Counted from the first letter of the stretch, positions 18,760 through 29,493 are shown. The stretch is 64,000 bases of DNA from Candidatus Thiovulum stygium (GCA_021582295.1 CP091137.1:1506001-1570000), one strand, 5' to 3'. The notes: generated by a model not told the origin, from the letters alone. Numbers and translations are program-made.

Positions 18760-19914
18760 ATGTCAAATATTTCACTTATTTTGCTCGGTGCTGGAGAATC
18801 TAGTAGATTTAAAACAAAAACTAAAAAACAGTGGTTAAGAATTGAAGATAAACCAATGTGGCTATTAGTATTAGAAAAATTTCATAAATTAAATATTTTT
18901 AATAAAATTATTTTAACTGCTCATAAAGATGAATTAAATTTTTATAAATATATCTCAAATATTGAAAATTGCGAATTTATTAGTGGTGGCTCAAGTCGTC
19001 AAGAATCTATACAAAATAGTCTGAAATATATAAATAGTGAATTTATTATGATTTCTGATATTGCAAGATGTTTTATTCCTGAAGATTTGATTTTTCGTAT
19101 TTTAGAATTAAAAAATATTGGTGATGTTATAGTTCCTTATTTATCTGTTTCTGATACTGTTGTTTTTGGCAATCAAACAATTAATCGCGATGAGGTTAAA
19201 TTAATTCAAACTCCTCAACTTTCAAAAACTGCAATTTTAAAAAAATATATTAATAGCAATAATAATATTTTTACTGATGAAAGTAGTTTAATTGCTGAAA
19301 ATGGGGGAAAACGAGTTTTTGTTCTTGGTGATGTTCGGGCAAAAAAAATAACTTTTCTTTCTGATTTAAAAGATAGTGAATGTTTCAAAATTTCTCGATT
19401 TAATGATAAAATAAAAATTGGAAATGGTGTTGATGTTCATCAATTTAAAATAAAAGAGATTGATCAACCTATGAAACTTGGTGGTATCGAAATTGATTCA
19501 CCTTTGAGTTTTCTAGCTCATTCAGATGGTGATGTTTTAATTCATTCACTGATTGATGCAATTTTAGGAGCTTCTGGACTTGGTGATATTGGCGAACTTT
19601 TTCCTGATAATGATTCAAAATATCGTGGCATTAGTTCTGTCGAATTATTAAAACTCGTAAAAGATTTAATCGAAAAATTGGGTTTAGAATTTATTAGTGC
19701 TGATATTACAGTTTTGGCTGAAACACCAAGATTAAAAAAATATAAATTTTATATTAGAAAACAGTTAGCTAATATATTAAAAGTTGATTTATTTAATATA
19801 AATATTAAAGCCACTACAACAGAAAAATTAGGCTTTATTGGTAGAAAAGAGGGTTTAATGGTTCTATCGACAGCTACAATTAAAAATATAGATTGGAGAA
19901 AATGGACAGAATGA
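18760..19914 (+). CDS. ispDF: Bifunctional IspDF (MEP cytidylyltransferase / MEcPP synthase)
   Basis: Fusion enzyme of the methylerythritol phosphate isoprenoid pathway. The N-terminal IspD part carries LLGAGESSRFKTKTKKQWLRI and SGGSSRQESIQNSL. The C-terminal IspF part (from about residue 225) carries GNGVDVHQF (metal site D-x-H), AHSDGDVLIHSLIDAILGA, GDIGELFPDND and KATTTEKLGFIGRKEG. The fusion is typical of Campylobacterota and alphaproteobacteria. A clean upstream rrnaRGGA-like sequence (aaaaggaataat) precedes the ATG. The next gene overlaps by ATGA. Confidence 0.97.
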   Translation: MSNISLILLGAGESSRFKTKTKKQWLRIEDKPMWLLVLEKFHKLNIFNKIILTAHKDELNFYKYISNIENCEFISGGSSRQESIQNSLKYINSEFIMISDIARCFIPEDLIFRILELKNIGDVIVPYLSVSDTVVFGNQTINRDEVKLIQTPQLSKTAILKKYINSNNNIFTDESSLIAENGGKRVFVLGDVRAKKITFLSDLKDSECFKISRFNDKIKIGNGVDVHQFKIKEIDQPMKLGGIEIDSPLSFLAHSDGDVLIHSLIDAILGASGLGDIGELFPDNDSKYRGISSVELLKLVKDLIEKLGLEFISADITVLAETPRLKKYKFYIRKQLANILKVDLFNINIKATTTEKLGFIGRKEGLMVLSTATIKNIDWRKWTE

Positions 19915-20827
19915 GAGTTAAAAAATGTTTAATTATAGAGAATGAACCGTTTCTTTCAGAGAGTATCGCAACTAAATTAGATGCTCTAGGTTTCAGCACT
20001 ATGATTTTATCAACAACAAAAAAAGCTATTGATTTAGATGAACTAGCTTTTTCGGTAGTTGTTTTATCTGCTAATTTACAAGATGAAGAAAATTTTTTAA
20101 AATTATTAGAAAATTTAAAAAAGCTACTGTTGTTTTAATGGTAACTTATATAAATAATGATTTTCTTGTTAAAGCAATTGAATATGGTGCAAACGATTAT
20201 ATTTTAAAGCCATTTATTATGGAATCGTTAATAAAAAAAATTACCACTTTTCAAAGAATTCAAGATTTAGAAGATCGTGAAAAACGATATTTAAAATTTA
20301 TGAATCGTGTTTTTGAAAGCGATCCAACAGCTGAATTAAAATATGAACTTGATTTACCTGTTTTTATAATTTCAAAAGTTGAAAGATTTCTTGATTCGTT
20401 TGCATTTTTTTATGCAAAACATAGAAATAAAATGGTGGAATTTATTTCTACAAAAGATTTAAAGACTCTTCCGCAAAATCATAATACAGCAGTTATATAT
20501 TATTTTAGGAATTTTTCAACACTATTACCAAAAGATAAAGAAGATTTATTAAATATTGGCAAAAAGCTTGATATGATTATTGGTTCAACAGAAGCAGAAA
20601 AAGAAATAAAAATTGATCATTATAAAATAATTAATGTAATGTCTAATATTAAATTTATAGATACTGGAGAAATATTATCTGTTCCTGAATATATTAAGCA
20701 AATTATTATTTATAATCAATATAAAATGCCTGATACAGAAATATCTAAAAATTTAGGTATTTCGAGAAAAAGTTTATGGGAAAAACGACGAAAAATGGAT
20801 ATTCAAAAAAAGAGAAAAACTCCTTGA
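19911..20827 (+). CDS. HP1021-type atypical orphan response regulator (one frameshift)
   Basis: Two-domain regulator. The receiver begins KKCLIIENEPFLSESIATKL, but the strand that should carry the phosphoacceptor reads VVVLSANL, with Ser where Asp is expected. The conserved Lys remains in YILKPF. The C-terminus ends in a helix-turn-helix (DTEISKNLGISRKSLWEKRRKM). Position directly after ispDF matches HP1020-HP1021 of Helicobacter pylori and Cj1607-Cj1608 of Campylobacter jejuni, whose regulators control oriC and stress genes. Start: the ATG overlapping the ispDF stop (ATGA). The frame breaks at A6 20117-20122; A7 would join NLKKATVVLMVTY. Confidence 0.88.
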
Positions 20828-21915
20828 AATTTAAACAAATCTCTATTAATATAAGTTTATTTATTTTTTTAAGTGGCTGTGAAATTAGCTCTTCAGAATC
20901 AAATAGATATGATGTATTAAAAAATATTGATCAAGGAAATTTTCAAGATGCTTTGTCAGATTTAAAAAATTGTGATGGTTTTTCTTATGATGAGTGTCAT
21001 TTAAATCGTGGAATGGCTTATTTTGGTTTAGCTGGTTATGATTTAATTCAAATTGGTGATGAATTATATAGAGCATATTCTAATAAAAATTTAAGTTCAA
21101 ATGAAAAAGATTTAAAAATTAGTTCTATTATTTTAAATAAATTTTCAAGTATATATATAGATTTTGCTATTCAAGAATATATAGCTGTTCTTGAACATAA
21201 TGGTGAAAATGAGACAATGTGTAATAGTCAAAATTTTCAGAATTTATCTACAAATGGACAACAATCTTGTTTAGCTATAAATCCAGTTTTGCTTTTGCAA
21301 ACAATAGATACAACCGATCATAATTCAGCTGATGCTATTTCTGTTAATTTAAGAGATATTTATCTAATAAACAGTAATTTAAAAAATATTATTTTAGGAA
21401 TTCGTAGTGATGAGGTTGCTTCAGTTTTAATTGGCAATGGCGAAATTTCAACTCAAACAACCAATGAACTTGATGCAATTACCTGTTTATCTACAAATAT
21501 TTGTCAAGATATTATTAAAACTAAATTGGGAAATTATAATAATGCGGATATATGGTTAATATCTCGCGATAATTATAAATCTATTAAATTAACTGATGTT
21601 TTTGGCTCAATTATATTATTAGATAATAATAAATCTATTGATAAAAATGATAATAACTGCCTTATTAATAATTTTGATGGTGAATGTTTTAATCAACCTA
21701 TTTTAGATGAAAAAGGAAATTTTAAAACTATAACTTCAACTTTAGTAAATGATTTAAATAATAACTCTACAAGAAATTCTTTGGCGATGTTTTCAGATAT
21801 TGGAAATAGCGAAATAGATTCTGAAACAAAAGTTTATAACTATTTTTATGAAATTTGCGGTTCTACAAATTGCATCGTTACAGAACAAAACCTCATCGAA
21901 TATTTAAATAAATAA
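20824..21915 (+). CDS. Lipoprotein of unknown function
   Basis: Starts at TTG 20824, overlapping the regulator stop (TTGA); an upstream in-frame ATG would extend into the regulator and hide the signal peptide. The signal ends in LFIFLSGC (lipobox). A TPR-like segment follows (YDVLKNIDQGNFQDALSDL and GMAYFGLAGYDLIQIGDELYRAYSN), then a long region with no recognised domain and several paired cysteines (SYDEC, ICQDI, ICGSTNC). The gene belongs to the ispDF operon and is one base from bioD. I do not know its function. Confidence 0.7.
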   Translation: MKFKQISINISLFIFLSGCEISSSESNRYDVLKNIDQGNFQDALSDLKNCDGFSYDECHLNRGMAYFGLAGYDLIQIGDELYRAYSNKNLSSNEKDLKISSIILNKFSSIYIDFAIQEYIAVLEHNGENETMCNSQNFQNLSTNGQQSCLAINPVLLLQTIDTTDHNSADAISVNLRDIYLINSNLKNIILGIRSDEVASVLIGNGEISTQTTNELDAITCLSTNICQDIIKTKLGNYNNADIWLISRDNYKSIKLTDVFGSIILLDNNKSIDKNDNNCLINNFDGECFNQPILDEKGNFKTITSTLVNDLNNNSTRNSLAMFSDIGNSEIDSETKVYNYFYEICGSTNCIVTEQNLIEYLNK

Positions 21916-21916
21916 A

Positions 21917-22573
21917 ATGGCTTTAAAAATTTTTATTTCAGCAACAAATACAGATATAGGTAAAAGTTATGTTTCTGAAATTTTATTACGAGAATTTTCT
22001 AAATTAGGTTATAAAGTAGCTTATGTAAAACCAATAGAAACTGGTGTTAAATTTGGTTTTGAAAATCTTAGTGATGGCTTTAAATTACATAATTTTGCCA
22101 AAAGTTTAAATAGTAATTTAAATAATATCGATTTAAAAGATGTTGTAATTTATAGTTTTGAATTAGCTTCAGCTCCAGCAGTTGCTCGACATGGAACAGC
22201 AATCAGTTTTGAAAAAATATTAATACATATAAATAATTTAGAAAAATATTCTGATTTAATTATAATTGAAGGTGCTGGTGGTTTAATGACCCCAATTGAT
22301 AATAAAAATTTATATATAGATTTAATAAAATATTTAAATTATAAGACTATTTTAATTTCAGGAAGTTATTTGGGTTCAATTAGTGATAGTTTATCCGCTA
22401 AATTTATTTTAGATAAAAATAATATAAATTATATATGGGCTATTAATATTTATAAAGATATTGAAAACTTCAAAAATATTACTGAACCTTTTTATATAGA
22501 ATATTTTGGAAATTATTTATCTGTTCAACAAAATATAGAGCAAATCTTAAATATGTTAAAATCGCACCAGTAA
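21917..22573 (+). CDS. bioD: Dethiobiotin synthetase
   Basis: ATP-dependent carboxylation of 7,8-diaminopelargonate in biotin synthesis. The 218 aa sequence has the P-loop FISATNTDIGKSYVSE, the substrate lysine region YVKPIETG, SAPAVARHG and EGAGGLMTPID, all in family positions. It starts immediately after the lipoprotein gene. Other biotin genes are not in the window. Confidence 0.92.
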   Translation: MALKIFISATNTDIGKSYVSEILLREFSKLGYKVAYVKPIETGVKFGFENLSDGFKLHNFAKSLNSNLNNIDLKDVVIYSFELASAPAVARHGTAISFEKILIHINNLEKYSDLIIIEGAGGLMTPIDNKNLYIDLIKYLNYKTILISGSYLGSISDSLSAKFILDKNNINYIWAINIYKDIENFKNITEPFYIEYFGNYLSVQQNIEQILNMLKSHQ

Positions 22574-22633
22574 AATTGACATCTATTTTATATATTTATA
22601 TGTTAATTGAAAAATTTTGGAGTTTTTTGTAAT

Positions 22634-23287
22634 ATGGAACATATGACAACTTTAGACTTAGGCATCACAGCAATAGTTATTTTATTAGGACTAAAAGGTT
22701 TTTTTAATGGCTTATTCAAAGAATTATTTGGTTTAATTGGAATTATTGGAGGTGTTTATGTTGGCACAAGACTTGGACACGATGCAGGTTTATATATAAA
22801 TGATAATTTTCTTCATTTACAAAACAGTTCAGTTATAGTTGTTACTGGTTTTTTAGCTACTCTAATACTTTTTTGGTTTGGTTCAACATTACTTGGCAAT
22901 TTTTTCTCAATGTTAAGTGAAAAAAGTGGTTTAGGTGCTTTTGACAGAATTCTTGGTTTTTCATTTGCTGGTGCAAAAATAACTATGATTATTTCAGTAA
23001 TATTTTTTGCTATTTTTAGTATCAAAGTTACTGGAGATTCTTTGAGAAAAAATACAGCTGATAGCATATTAACTCCATATTTATTACAAATTGGAGCTAA
23101 AATTGTTAATGCTGATTTTTCTGCTATTGTCTCATCAAATTCTAATAATCAAACTGAAAAAAATCATCAAACTGAAATATCTAAAGAGATAGAAAATATT
23201 AAAAATTCTATACTAACTGTTGAACAAATAAACGAAAAAGTTAATAACACTATTGGCGAAATCGTTGAAGAACAATTAGCAAAATAA
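22634..23287 (+). CDS. cvpA: CvpA family membrane protein
   Basis: Inner membrane protein with four predicted helices (DLGITAIVILLGLKGFFNG; LIGIIGGVYVGTRLG; SSVIVVTGFLATLILFW; AKITMIISVIFFAIFS), then a polar coiled C-terminus. The G-L-F-x-E pattern (GLFKELFGLIG) typifies CvpA. The start is placed at 22634, behind GGAG at 22615, rather than 27 bp upstream. It stands ahead of fur exactly as Cj0399 does in C. jejuni. The general role of the family is poorly defined (envelope integrity, colicin V export). Confidence 0.85.
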   Translation: MEHMTTLDLGITAIVILLGLKGFFNGLFKELFGLIGIIGGVYVGTRLGHDAGLYINDNFLHLQNSSVIVVTGFLATLILFWFGSTLLGNFFSMLSEKSGLGAFDRILGFSFAGAKITMIISVIFFAIFSIKVTGDSLRKNTADSILTPYLLQIGAKIVNADFSAIVSSNSNNQTEKNHQTEISKEIENIKNSILTVEQINEKVNNTIGEIVEEQLAK

Positions 23288-23308
23288 ACAAATAAGGAAT
23301 TATTATTA

Positions 23309-23800
23309 TTGATGGAATATTCTATTAAAACAGAATTCCGTAGCCATCTCGATTATAAAACTCTATTATTAGAATTTAAAAAAATTATTCGAGATGGTGG
23401 TTTAAAATTTACAAAACAACGAGAATATATATTAAGAGAATTATATATTAGTGAAACTCATATAACTCCAGAAGAATTGCATTATAAAATGCAAAGTTAT
23501 CAAATTCCACTAAATTCTACAAAAATAGGTATAGCTACGATTTATAGAACTTTGTCTTTATTAGAAAATAGAGGCTTTGTTACTACAATAATTTCTGAAA
23601 AAGATGCAAAACGATATGAACTAGCTTCAAAATCACATCACGATCATATAATTTGTCAGAAATGTAAAAAAATAGTCGAATTTTCAAATGATGAGGTTGA
23701 AAATATTCAAAATAATATAGCAAATTCATTAGGTTTTAAAGTTGTTGGACATTCAATGCAAATTTTTGGGATTTGCAAAGATTGTCAAGAAAATCATTAA
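23309..23800 (+). CDS. fur: Ferric uptake regulator Fur
   Basis: Metal-dependent repressor of iron genes. The 163 aa protein has a winged helix (LKFTKQREYILRELY; IGIATIYRTLSLLENRGFV), the metal site SKSHHDHIICQKCKKIVEF and a second CxxC (GICKDCQ) for the structural zinc. The gene order cvpA-fur-lysS-glyA matches Campylobacter. GATGAGGT lies within it at 23690. I saw no obvious Fur box directly upstream. Confidence 0.93.
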   Translation: MMEYSIKTEFRSHLDYKTLLLEFKKIIRDGGLKFTKQREYILRELYISETHITPEELHYKMQSYQIPLNSTKIGIATIYRTLSLLENRGFVTTIISEKDAKRYELASKSHHDHIICQKCKKIVEFSNDEVENIQNNIANSLGFKVVGHSMQIFGICKDCQENH

Positions 23801-23832
23801 TTCATTAGTATAGAAAGGTAATAAATAATATA

Positions 23833-25345
23833 TTGTTTAGTAATAGATATATTGAGCAAAGAATAGAAAAAGCTGAAGAGCTTCGTAAAATAGGCAAAAA
23901 TCCCTATGAAAATAGAGTTGAAAGAGATTTACTTTCAAGTGAGTTTATAGCAAAATTTGGATATGTTTGGGAATTGTCTAATCGAAGAGATGAAACAGTT
24001 TCAGTTACATTAATTGGTCGAATTAAACTTTTAAGATTAATGGGTAAAGCTTCATTTTTAAAATAGAAGATTCATCTGGTTATATACAATTATATATTTC
24101 TAAAAACGAACTTGGTGAATGGTTTGAAACAGTTAAAAAATTAGCAGAAGTTGGAGATATTATTCAGGCAACTGGTTTTCCGTTTATTACAAAGACCAAC
24201 GAATTATCTTTACATGTTAATAAACTTGAAATAGTTACAAAAGCGATATCTCCATTACCAGAAAAATTTCACGGTTTGCAAGATAAAGAATTGCGGTATC
24301 GACAAAGATATCTTGATCTTATTGTTAATTCTGATGTTCGTTCTGTTTTTGAAAAAAGAAGTAAAATCGTTTCAGAAATTAGACACTTTTTTGAAAATAG
24401 AGGCTTTTTGGAAGTTGAAACTCCAATGTTGCATCCAATTGCAGGTGGTGCAAATGCTAGACCTTTTGTTACTCATCATAATGCTCTTGGTGTTGATAGA
24501 TTTTTAAGAATAGCTCCAGAATTATATTTAAAACGATTATTAGTTGGTGGATTTGATGCTGTTTTTGAAATTAATAGAAATTTCAGAAATGAAGGTATGG
24601 ATCATACACATAATCCTGAATTTACAATGTTAGAATATTATTGGGCTTATCATAAATTTGAAGATTTAATAAAATTAACTGAAGACCTTTTTGATAATTT
24701 ATTTGTAAGATTAAATCTTGAAAAAAATTGCCTTATGATAGTTATGATATTGATTTTTCAACTCCATTTAGAAAAATAGGCTATTTAGAGTCTATTCGTG
24801 AAATAGGTGAAATTTCAGATGAAATAATCTATTCGCGAGAAAAAATTATTGAACTTTTAGAGGCTAATAAGATAGAATGCAATAAGAGTGCATCTCTTGG
24901 TTATTTACAATCTGAACTTTTTGGTAATTTTGTTGAAGACAAATTAGTTAATCCAACCTTTGTAACAGATTTTCCAATTGATATAAGCCCTCTTGCTCGT
25001 CGTTCTGATAAAAATCATTTGATAGCTGATCGTTTTGAACTTTTTATAGCTGGAACTGAAGTTTCAAATGGTTTTAGTGAATTAAATGATCCTATTGATC
25101 AATATGAAAGATTTAAAGCTCAAATTGATGCTAAAGCAAAAGGTGATGATGAAGCTCACGAAATGGACGAAGATTATATTCGTGCTTTAATGTATGGTAT
25201 GCCTCCTGCTGCAGGACAAGGTCTCGGAATCGATCGTCTTGTTATGCTTTTAACTAATAGTATAAGTATACGAGATGTATTATTGTTTCCAGCTATGAAA
25301 CCTTTACATGGTGAATTAGAATTAGAATTAGAAACAAAAGAATAA
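23833..25345 (+). CDS. lysS: Lysine-tRNA ligase, class II (two frameshifts)
   Basis: Charges tRNA-Lys. It starts at TTG 23833 ([20 protein letters not shown]). The OB anticodon domain follows, then class II motif 1 ([21 protein letters not shown]), motif 2 ([26 protein letters not shown]) and motif 3 ([19 protein letters not shown]). Breaks: T5 at 24055-24059, where T6 gives [16 protein letters not shown], and A7 at 24721-24727, where A8 gives [15 protein letters not shown]. All domains are present and conserved, so the breaks are probably not true loss. It is followed 24 bp later by glyA. Confidence 0.95.
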
Positions 25346-25369
25346 ATTATTAAGTATAGGAGAATAAAA

Positions 25370-26617
25370 ATGAGTTTTTTAAAAATTGGTGATCCAGAAG
25401 TTTATAGAATTGTCGAACGAGAACTAGAAAGACAAAATAGCGGTTTAGAAATGATCGCAAGTGAAAATTTTACTTTTCCAGAAGTTATGGAAGCGATGGG
25501 AAGTCTTTTTACAAATAAATATGCTGAAGGTTATCCTAAAAAACGATATTACGGTGGTTGTGAAAATGCCGACGATGTTGAACAATTAGCAATTGACAGA
25601 GCAAAAAAATTATTTGGTTGTAATTTTGTAAATGTTCAGCCACATTCTGGAAGTCAAGCAAATGGTGCAGTTTATGCAGCTCTATTAAATGCTGGAGATA
25701 AAATTTTAGGTATGGATTTAAGTCATGGCGGACATTTAACTCATGGTGCAAAAGTTAGTTTTTCAGGTCAAAATTATCAAAGTTTTCATTATGGTGTTGA
25801 ACTTGATGGTCGAATTAATTATGATAGAGTTTTAGATATTGCCAAAATTGTTAAACCTAAAATGTTAATTTGTGGAGCAAGTGCATATTCTCGAGAGATC
25901 GATTTTAGTAGATTTAGAAAAATTGCTGATGAGGTTGGAGCTATTTTAATGGCTGATATTGCTCATATTGCTGGTCTTGTTGTTGCTGGAGAACATATGA
26001 ATCCTTTTCCATATTGCGATATCGTAACTACAACTACTCATAAAACTCTTCGAGGTCCTCGAGGAGGTTTAATTATGACTAATAATGAAGATTTCGCTAA
26101 AAAAATAGATAAAGCTATTTTTCCAGGGATTCAAGGTGGTCCGCTTGTTCATGTTATTGCTGCAAAAGCTGTTGGTCTTGGTAAAAATTTAACTGAAGAT
26201 TGGAAAATTTATGCAAAACAAGTTAAAGCTAATGCTCAAACTCTTGCTAAAGTTTTAATCGCTAGAGGTTATGATGTTGTTAGTGGTGGAACTGATAATC
26301 ATTTAGTTTTATTATCATTCTTGAAAAAATCTTTTTCTGGTAAAGAGGCTGATATTGCTCTTGGCAATAGTGGAATTACTGTTAATAAAAATACAGTTCC
26401 TGGTGAAACTAGAAGTCCATTTATTACAAGTGGTGTAAGAATAGGATCTCCTGCATTAACTGCTCGAGGTATGAAAGAGACTGAATTTGAATTAATTGCT
26501 AATAAAATTGCTGATGTTCTTGATGATATTTCTAATCTTGAGAAACAAAAAACTATTAAATTAGAACTTGAAGATTTAGCTAAACGATTTGTTATTTACG
26601 ATCGTCCAACTTATTAA
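25370..26617 (+). CDS. glyA: Serine hydroxymethyltransferase
   Basis: PLP enzyme converting serine and tetrahydrofolate to glycine and methylene-THF. Full length (415 aa): [46 protein letters not shown], the PLP lysine in [15 protein letters not shown], and [12 protein letters not shown]-like C-terminal residues. The start is preceded by AGGAG. GATGAGGT at 25928 encodes part of ADEVGA. Confidence 0.98.
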   Translation: MSFLKIGDPEVYRIVERELERQNSGLEMIASENFTFPEVMEAMGSLFTNKYAEGYPKKRYYGGCENADDVEQLAIDRAKKLFGCNFVNVQPHSGSQANGAVYAALLNAGDKILGMDLSHGGHLTHGAKVSFSGQNYQSFHYGVELDGRINYDRVLDIAKIVKPKMLICGASAYSREIDFSRFRKIADEVGAILMADIAHIAGLVVAGEHMNPFPYCDIVTTTTHKTLRGPRGGLIMTNNEDFAKKIDKAIFPGIQGGPLVHVIAAKAVGLGKNLTEDWKIYAKQVKANAQTLAKVLIARGYDVVSGGTDNHLVLLSFLKKSFSGKEADIALGNSGITVNKNTVPGETRSPFITSGVRIGSPALTARGMKETEFELIANKIADVLDDISNLEKQKTIKLELEDLAKRFVIYDRPTY

Positions 26618-26629
26618 GGATAAAAAATC

Positions 26630-27172
26630 ATGACACCTATGGATCTTAAGCTTATTAAAATTATTAATAGTCATTATTATCAGTTGCAAACTGGAACAAC
26701 CGAAAAAGTTCAATTTAACGGTAGAACATATTTTGATAAGTTTAAGAGAATTGATAAATTGCTTTCTCAACAGATTATTAATCAACATCTAACAAAAGAA
26801 ATTACTGTAGCTCATCAAATTATAAGTAAAGCTGACAAAGTTGAAAATATAATTTTTGATTACAATGGAAATGATCCTCAAAAATTTTATCATCGAGCTC
26901 AATTAATACTTCGTGAAGATGGCTTTATAAATTTTACTGCTTTTGAAACAAAAACAAAAGGACATTTGCATCTTTATATACATAAGGGTCATACAACTTT
27001 AAGTGAGGCTTATCAGTTAGGAAAGACATTATCTATGAAACTTGGCTTAAAAATGCCAAAACAGTGGAGAGTGTTTCCTAATCCTGATTTGCCTCCACAG
27101 TTTAATATTCTTACATTACCATATGAAGTATATGCTAAAGAGCGAGGTGCAGCTTGGTCGAAGCACCTATAA
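26630..27172 (+). CDS. DUF1882 family protein (Cj0403-like)
   Basis: Soluble 180 aa protein with no signal or membrane segment. It fits the DUF1882 family, known mainly from Campylobacterota, and sits between glyA and the SPOR gene exactly as Cj0403 does. Notable segments are LIKIINSHYYQLQTGTTEKV near the start and LPPQFNILTLPYEVYAKERGAAW at the end. Function unknown. Confidence 0.8.
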   Translation: MTPMDLKLIKIINSHYYQLQTGTTEKVQFNGRTYFDKFKRIDKLLSQQIINQHLTKEITVAHQIISKADKVENIIFDYNGNDPQKFYHRAQLILREDGFINFTAFETKTKGHLHLYIHKGHTTLSEAYQLGKTLSMKLGLKMPKQWRVFPNPDLPPQFNILTLPYEVYAKERGAAWSKHL

Positions 27173-27187
27173 AATTTGGAGGTAACC

Positions 27188-28036
27188 ATGGAAAATAAAG
27201 ATCGAACTGGTGAAGAGAATCTTTCTGATATTGTTTTTTCAGATCCAGAAAAAGGTAAAAGCACAAAAAAAATAGTCGTTGGTGGTGCTGTTATAACTAT
27301 TCTTGCTATTATTGGTATTAATGTTGTTTCTACATCTTCACCTGAAAATGATGAGATTAAATCTATTAAAAATTCAACTAAAGCTGAAGAAGATCCTTTT
27401 TTTAATGATAGTCCTGCCGATGCTTTAAGTAAAGCTAAATTTGATGAAAATGAAAAACCTCTTCAAAAAAGAACAGTTCAAACTGAACAAGTAAATGATT
27501 CTGCTAATAAGAAAAATGTATCTACTGACGGTGATGATAGTTCTGGTATTAGAGATACTCTTTTAAATGGTGGTGGCTTTGATGGTGGTGAAGATATTGT
27601 TGTAAAAACAACTCCTACTTCAAAAACTGAAATTCAACAACCTCAAAAAATAGCTACTAATTCAAATGTAAAAACAGATTCTGAAACTGAAACTGAAACT
27701 AAAAAACAAGTTGAAAAATCTGACAAAGTTGTCTCTAAAAAACAAGTTGAAAAATCTGATAAAGTTGTCTCTAAAAAACAAGTTGAAAAATCTAATGAAT
27801 CTAAATATTATATTCAAATCGGAATCTATAAAACTGCTCCAGATATCAAATTAGCTAAAAAAATCGAAAGTGCTAAACTTGAATATATTGTTAGTGGTGT
27901 TACTAGAAATGGTAAAGATATAAATCGAATGCTTGTTGGACCATTTGAATCTAAAGCAGATGCTAATAAAGAGTTATTTAAAATTAGAACTCAAATTAAT
28001 CAAAATGCTTTTATTTTTAAAACTAAATTAAAATGA
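27188..28036 (+). CDS. SPOR domain membrane protein
   Basis: Bitopic protein with a cytoplasmic N-terminus, one transmembrane helix (residues 27-43, IVVGGAVITILAIIGINVV), a long Lys/Glu/Ser/Thr linker and a C-terminal SPOR domain (YYIQIGIYKTAPDIKLAKKI..MLVGPFESKADANKELFKI), which binds denuded septal peptidoglycan. The start is at 27188 behind a strong GGAGGT. The linker contains a three-fold 13-residue repeat (KQVEKSDKVVSK) from 39-bp tandem repeats near 27705-27795. It corresponds to Cj0404 by position and overlaps trpE by 4 bp. Confidence 0.87.
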   Translation: MENKDRTGEENLSDIVFSDPEKGKSTKKIVVGGAVITILAIIGINVVSTSSPENDEIKSIKNSTKAEEDPFFNDSPADALSKAKFDENEKPLQKRTVQTEQVNDSANKKNVSTDGDDSSGIRDTLLNGGGFDGGEDIVVKTTPTSKTEIQQPQKIATNSNVKTDSETETETKKQVEKSDKVVSKKQVEKSDKVVSKKQVEKSNESKYYIQIGIYKTAPDIKLAKKIESAKLEYIVSGVTRNGKDINRMLVGPFESKADANKELFKIRTQINQNAFIFKTKLK

Positions 28037-29442
28037 AATTACTATCTCAAACTTTTCTTCTTGATCAGATTACTCCAATAGAGATATATTCAAAATTAAG
28101 AGATTATTTTGAATATGAAATATCTATTCTTTTTGAAAGTGGTGAGGATGGTGATTCTAGTTTTATCGCTATTGGAGTTGAAGAACGACTCCAATATATA
28201 AATCGTGAAACTATTCTTTCACAAAATAATCATTCTCAAAAATTAAATATATCTCCTATTGAATATTTAAAAAATCGTTTTAAAAATATAGATCAGAATA
28301 TTTATCGCGAACATAGTCGAGAATTAAAAGTTGGTTTTATTGATGGTTTTATTGGTTATGTCGGTTATGAAGCTATTGCTATTTTTGAGCCTGTTTTGAA
28401 TCCATATTTAAATAATTTGGTTGATGAAATTGGTATTCCTGATATTGATTTAATTAGACCTAAATTAATTGTTAGTTATTCTCATAGAACAAATAGAGCA
28501 ACGATTATTACTTATAATGAAAATATTAAAACTGACTTTTATAATATCGAACTAGTTCTTAGATCTCCAACAATTACAAAACCTATTTTAAAAGCATATT
28601 CTAAAAATAATGGTCATTTTAAACATTCAAAAGCTGATTTTTTTAAAATGATTGATGAATCAAAAAAGATGATTAGAAGTGGTGATGTCTTTCAGATTTT
28701 AATTAGCAATAGATATTATGAAAATTTTGATGAGGTTGATCCATTTTCATTTTATAGATTGTTAAGATCAAAAAATCCATCGCCTTATATGTTTTTTATG
28801 GATTATAAAGATTTTGTTCTAGCTGGAAGTTCTCCAGAAGTTATGATTAAATTAACTGATGGTGAAATTTTACTTAGACCAATAGCTGGAACTAGAAAAC
28901 GAGGTCGTGATTTAAAACGAGATCGAGAACTTGAAAATGAACTTTTAAATGATCCTAAAGAGTTAGCTGAACATTTGATGTTAATAGATTTAGGTAGAAA
29001 TGATATTGGTCGTGTTGCAAAAGTTGGTTCTATTTCTGTGCCAAATATGATGCGAATTGAACGATATTCTCATGTTATGCATATGGTTTCTGATATTACT
29101 GGAGAACTAAATTCTGATAAATATGATATGTTCGATTTATTAAAAGCAACTTTTACCGCTGGAACAATGACTGGAGCTCCAAAAATTAGAGCTATGGAAT
29201 TAATTGCAACATATGAAAGTATTAAACGAAACTTTTATAGTGGAACTATTGGATATTTTTCATTTGATGGAAATATGGATAGCACAATTACTATTCGAAC
29301 TGCCTTATTTAAAGATCAAATGTTATTTCTTCAAGCTGGTGCTGGAATTGTTGCAGATAGTAAAAATGAACTTGAATTAATCGAAGTTAGAAATAAAATG
29401 GGTGCTTTACTTTCAACTATCGAAGATTTAAAAAATCTATAA
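28033..29442 (+). CDS. trpE: Anthranilate synthase component I
   Basis: Converts chorismate to anthranilate with the TrpG amidotransferase. The 469 aa protein carries an N-terminal regulatory part and the chorismate-binding core: PSPYMFFM, GSSPEVMIKL, RPIAGTRKRGRD, AEHLMLIDLGRNDIGRV, TFTAGTMTGAPKIRAMELI and QAGAGIVADS. The GTMTG-containing motif and PIAGT fit TrpE rather than PabB. ATGA overlap with the SPOR gene. No trpG is in the window. Confidence 0.92.
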   Translation: MKLLSQTFLLDQITPIEIYSKLRDYFEYEISILFESGEDGDSSFIAIGVEERLQYINRETILSQNNHSQKLNISPIEYLKNRFKNIDQNIYREHSRELKVGFIDGFIGYVGYEAIAIFEPVLNPYLNNLVDEIGIPDIDLIRPKLIVSYSHRTNRATIITYNENIKTDFYNIELVLRSPTITKPILKAYSKNNGHFKHSKADFFKMIDESKKMIRSGDVFQILISNRYYENFDEVDPFSFYRLLRSKNPSPYMFFMDYKDFVLAGSSPEVMIKLTDGEILLRPIAGTRKRGRDLKRDRELENELLNDPKELAEHLMLIDLGRNDIGRVAKVGSISVPNMMRIERYSHVMHMVSDITGELNSDKYDMFDLLKATFTAGTMTGAPKIRAMELIATYESIKRNFYSGTIGYFSFDGNMDSTITIRTALFKDQMLFLQAGAGIVADSKNELELIEVRNKMGALLSTIEDLKNL

Positions 29443-29493
29443 ATACTTATGTATTTTTCCTACCTCATCAGTTGGAAAAATATAATTCTTAAA

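Noticed and set aside
24055-24727. Programmed ribosomal frameshifting in lysS
   Set aside because: Similar defects occur at homopolymers in seven unrelated genes without slippery heptamer plus pseudoknot arrangements; error or transcriptional slippage is simpler.
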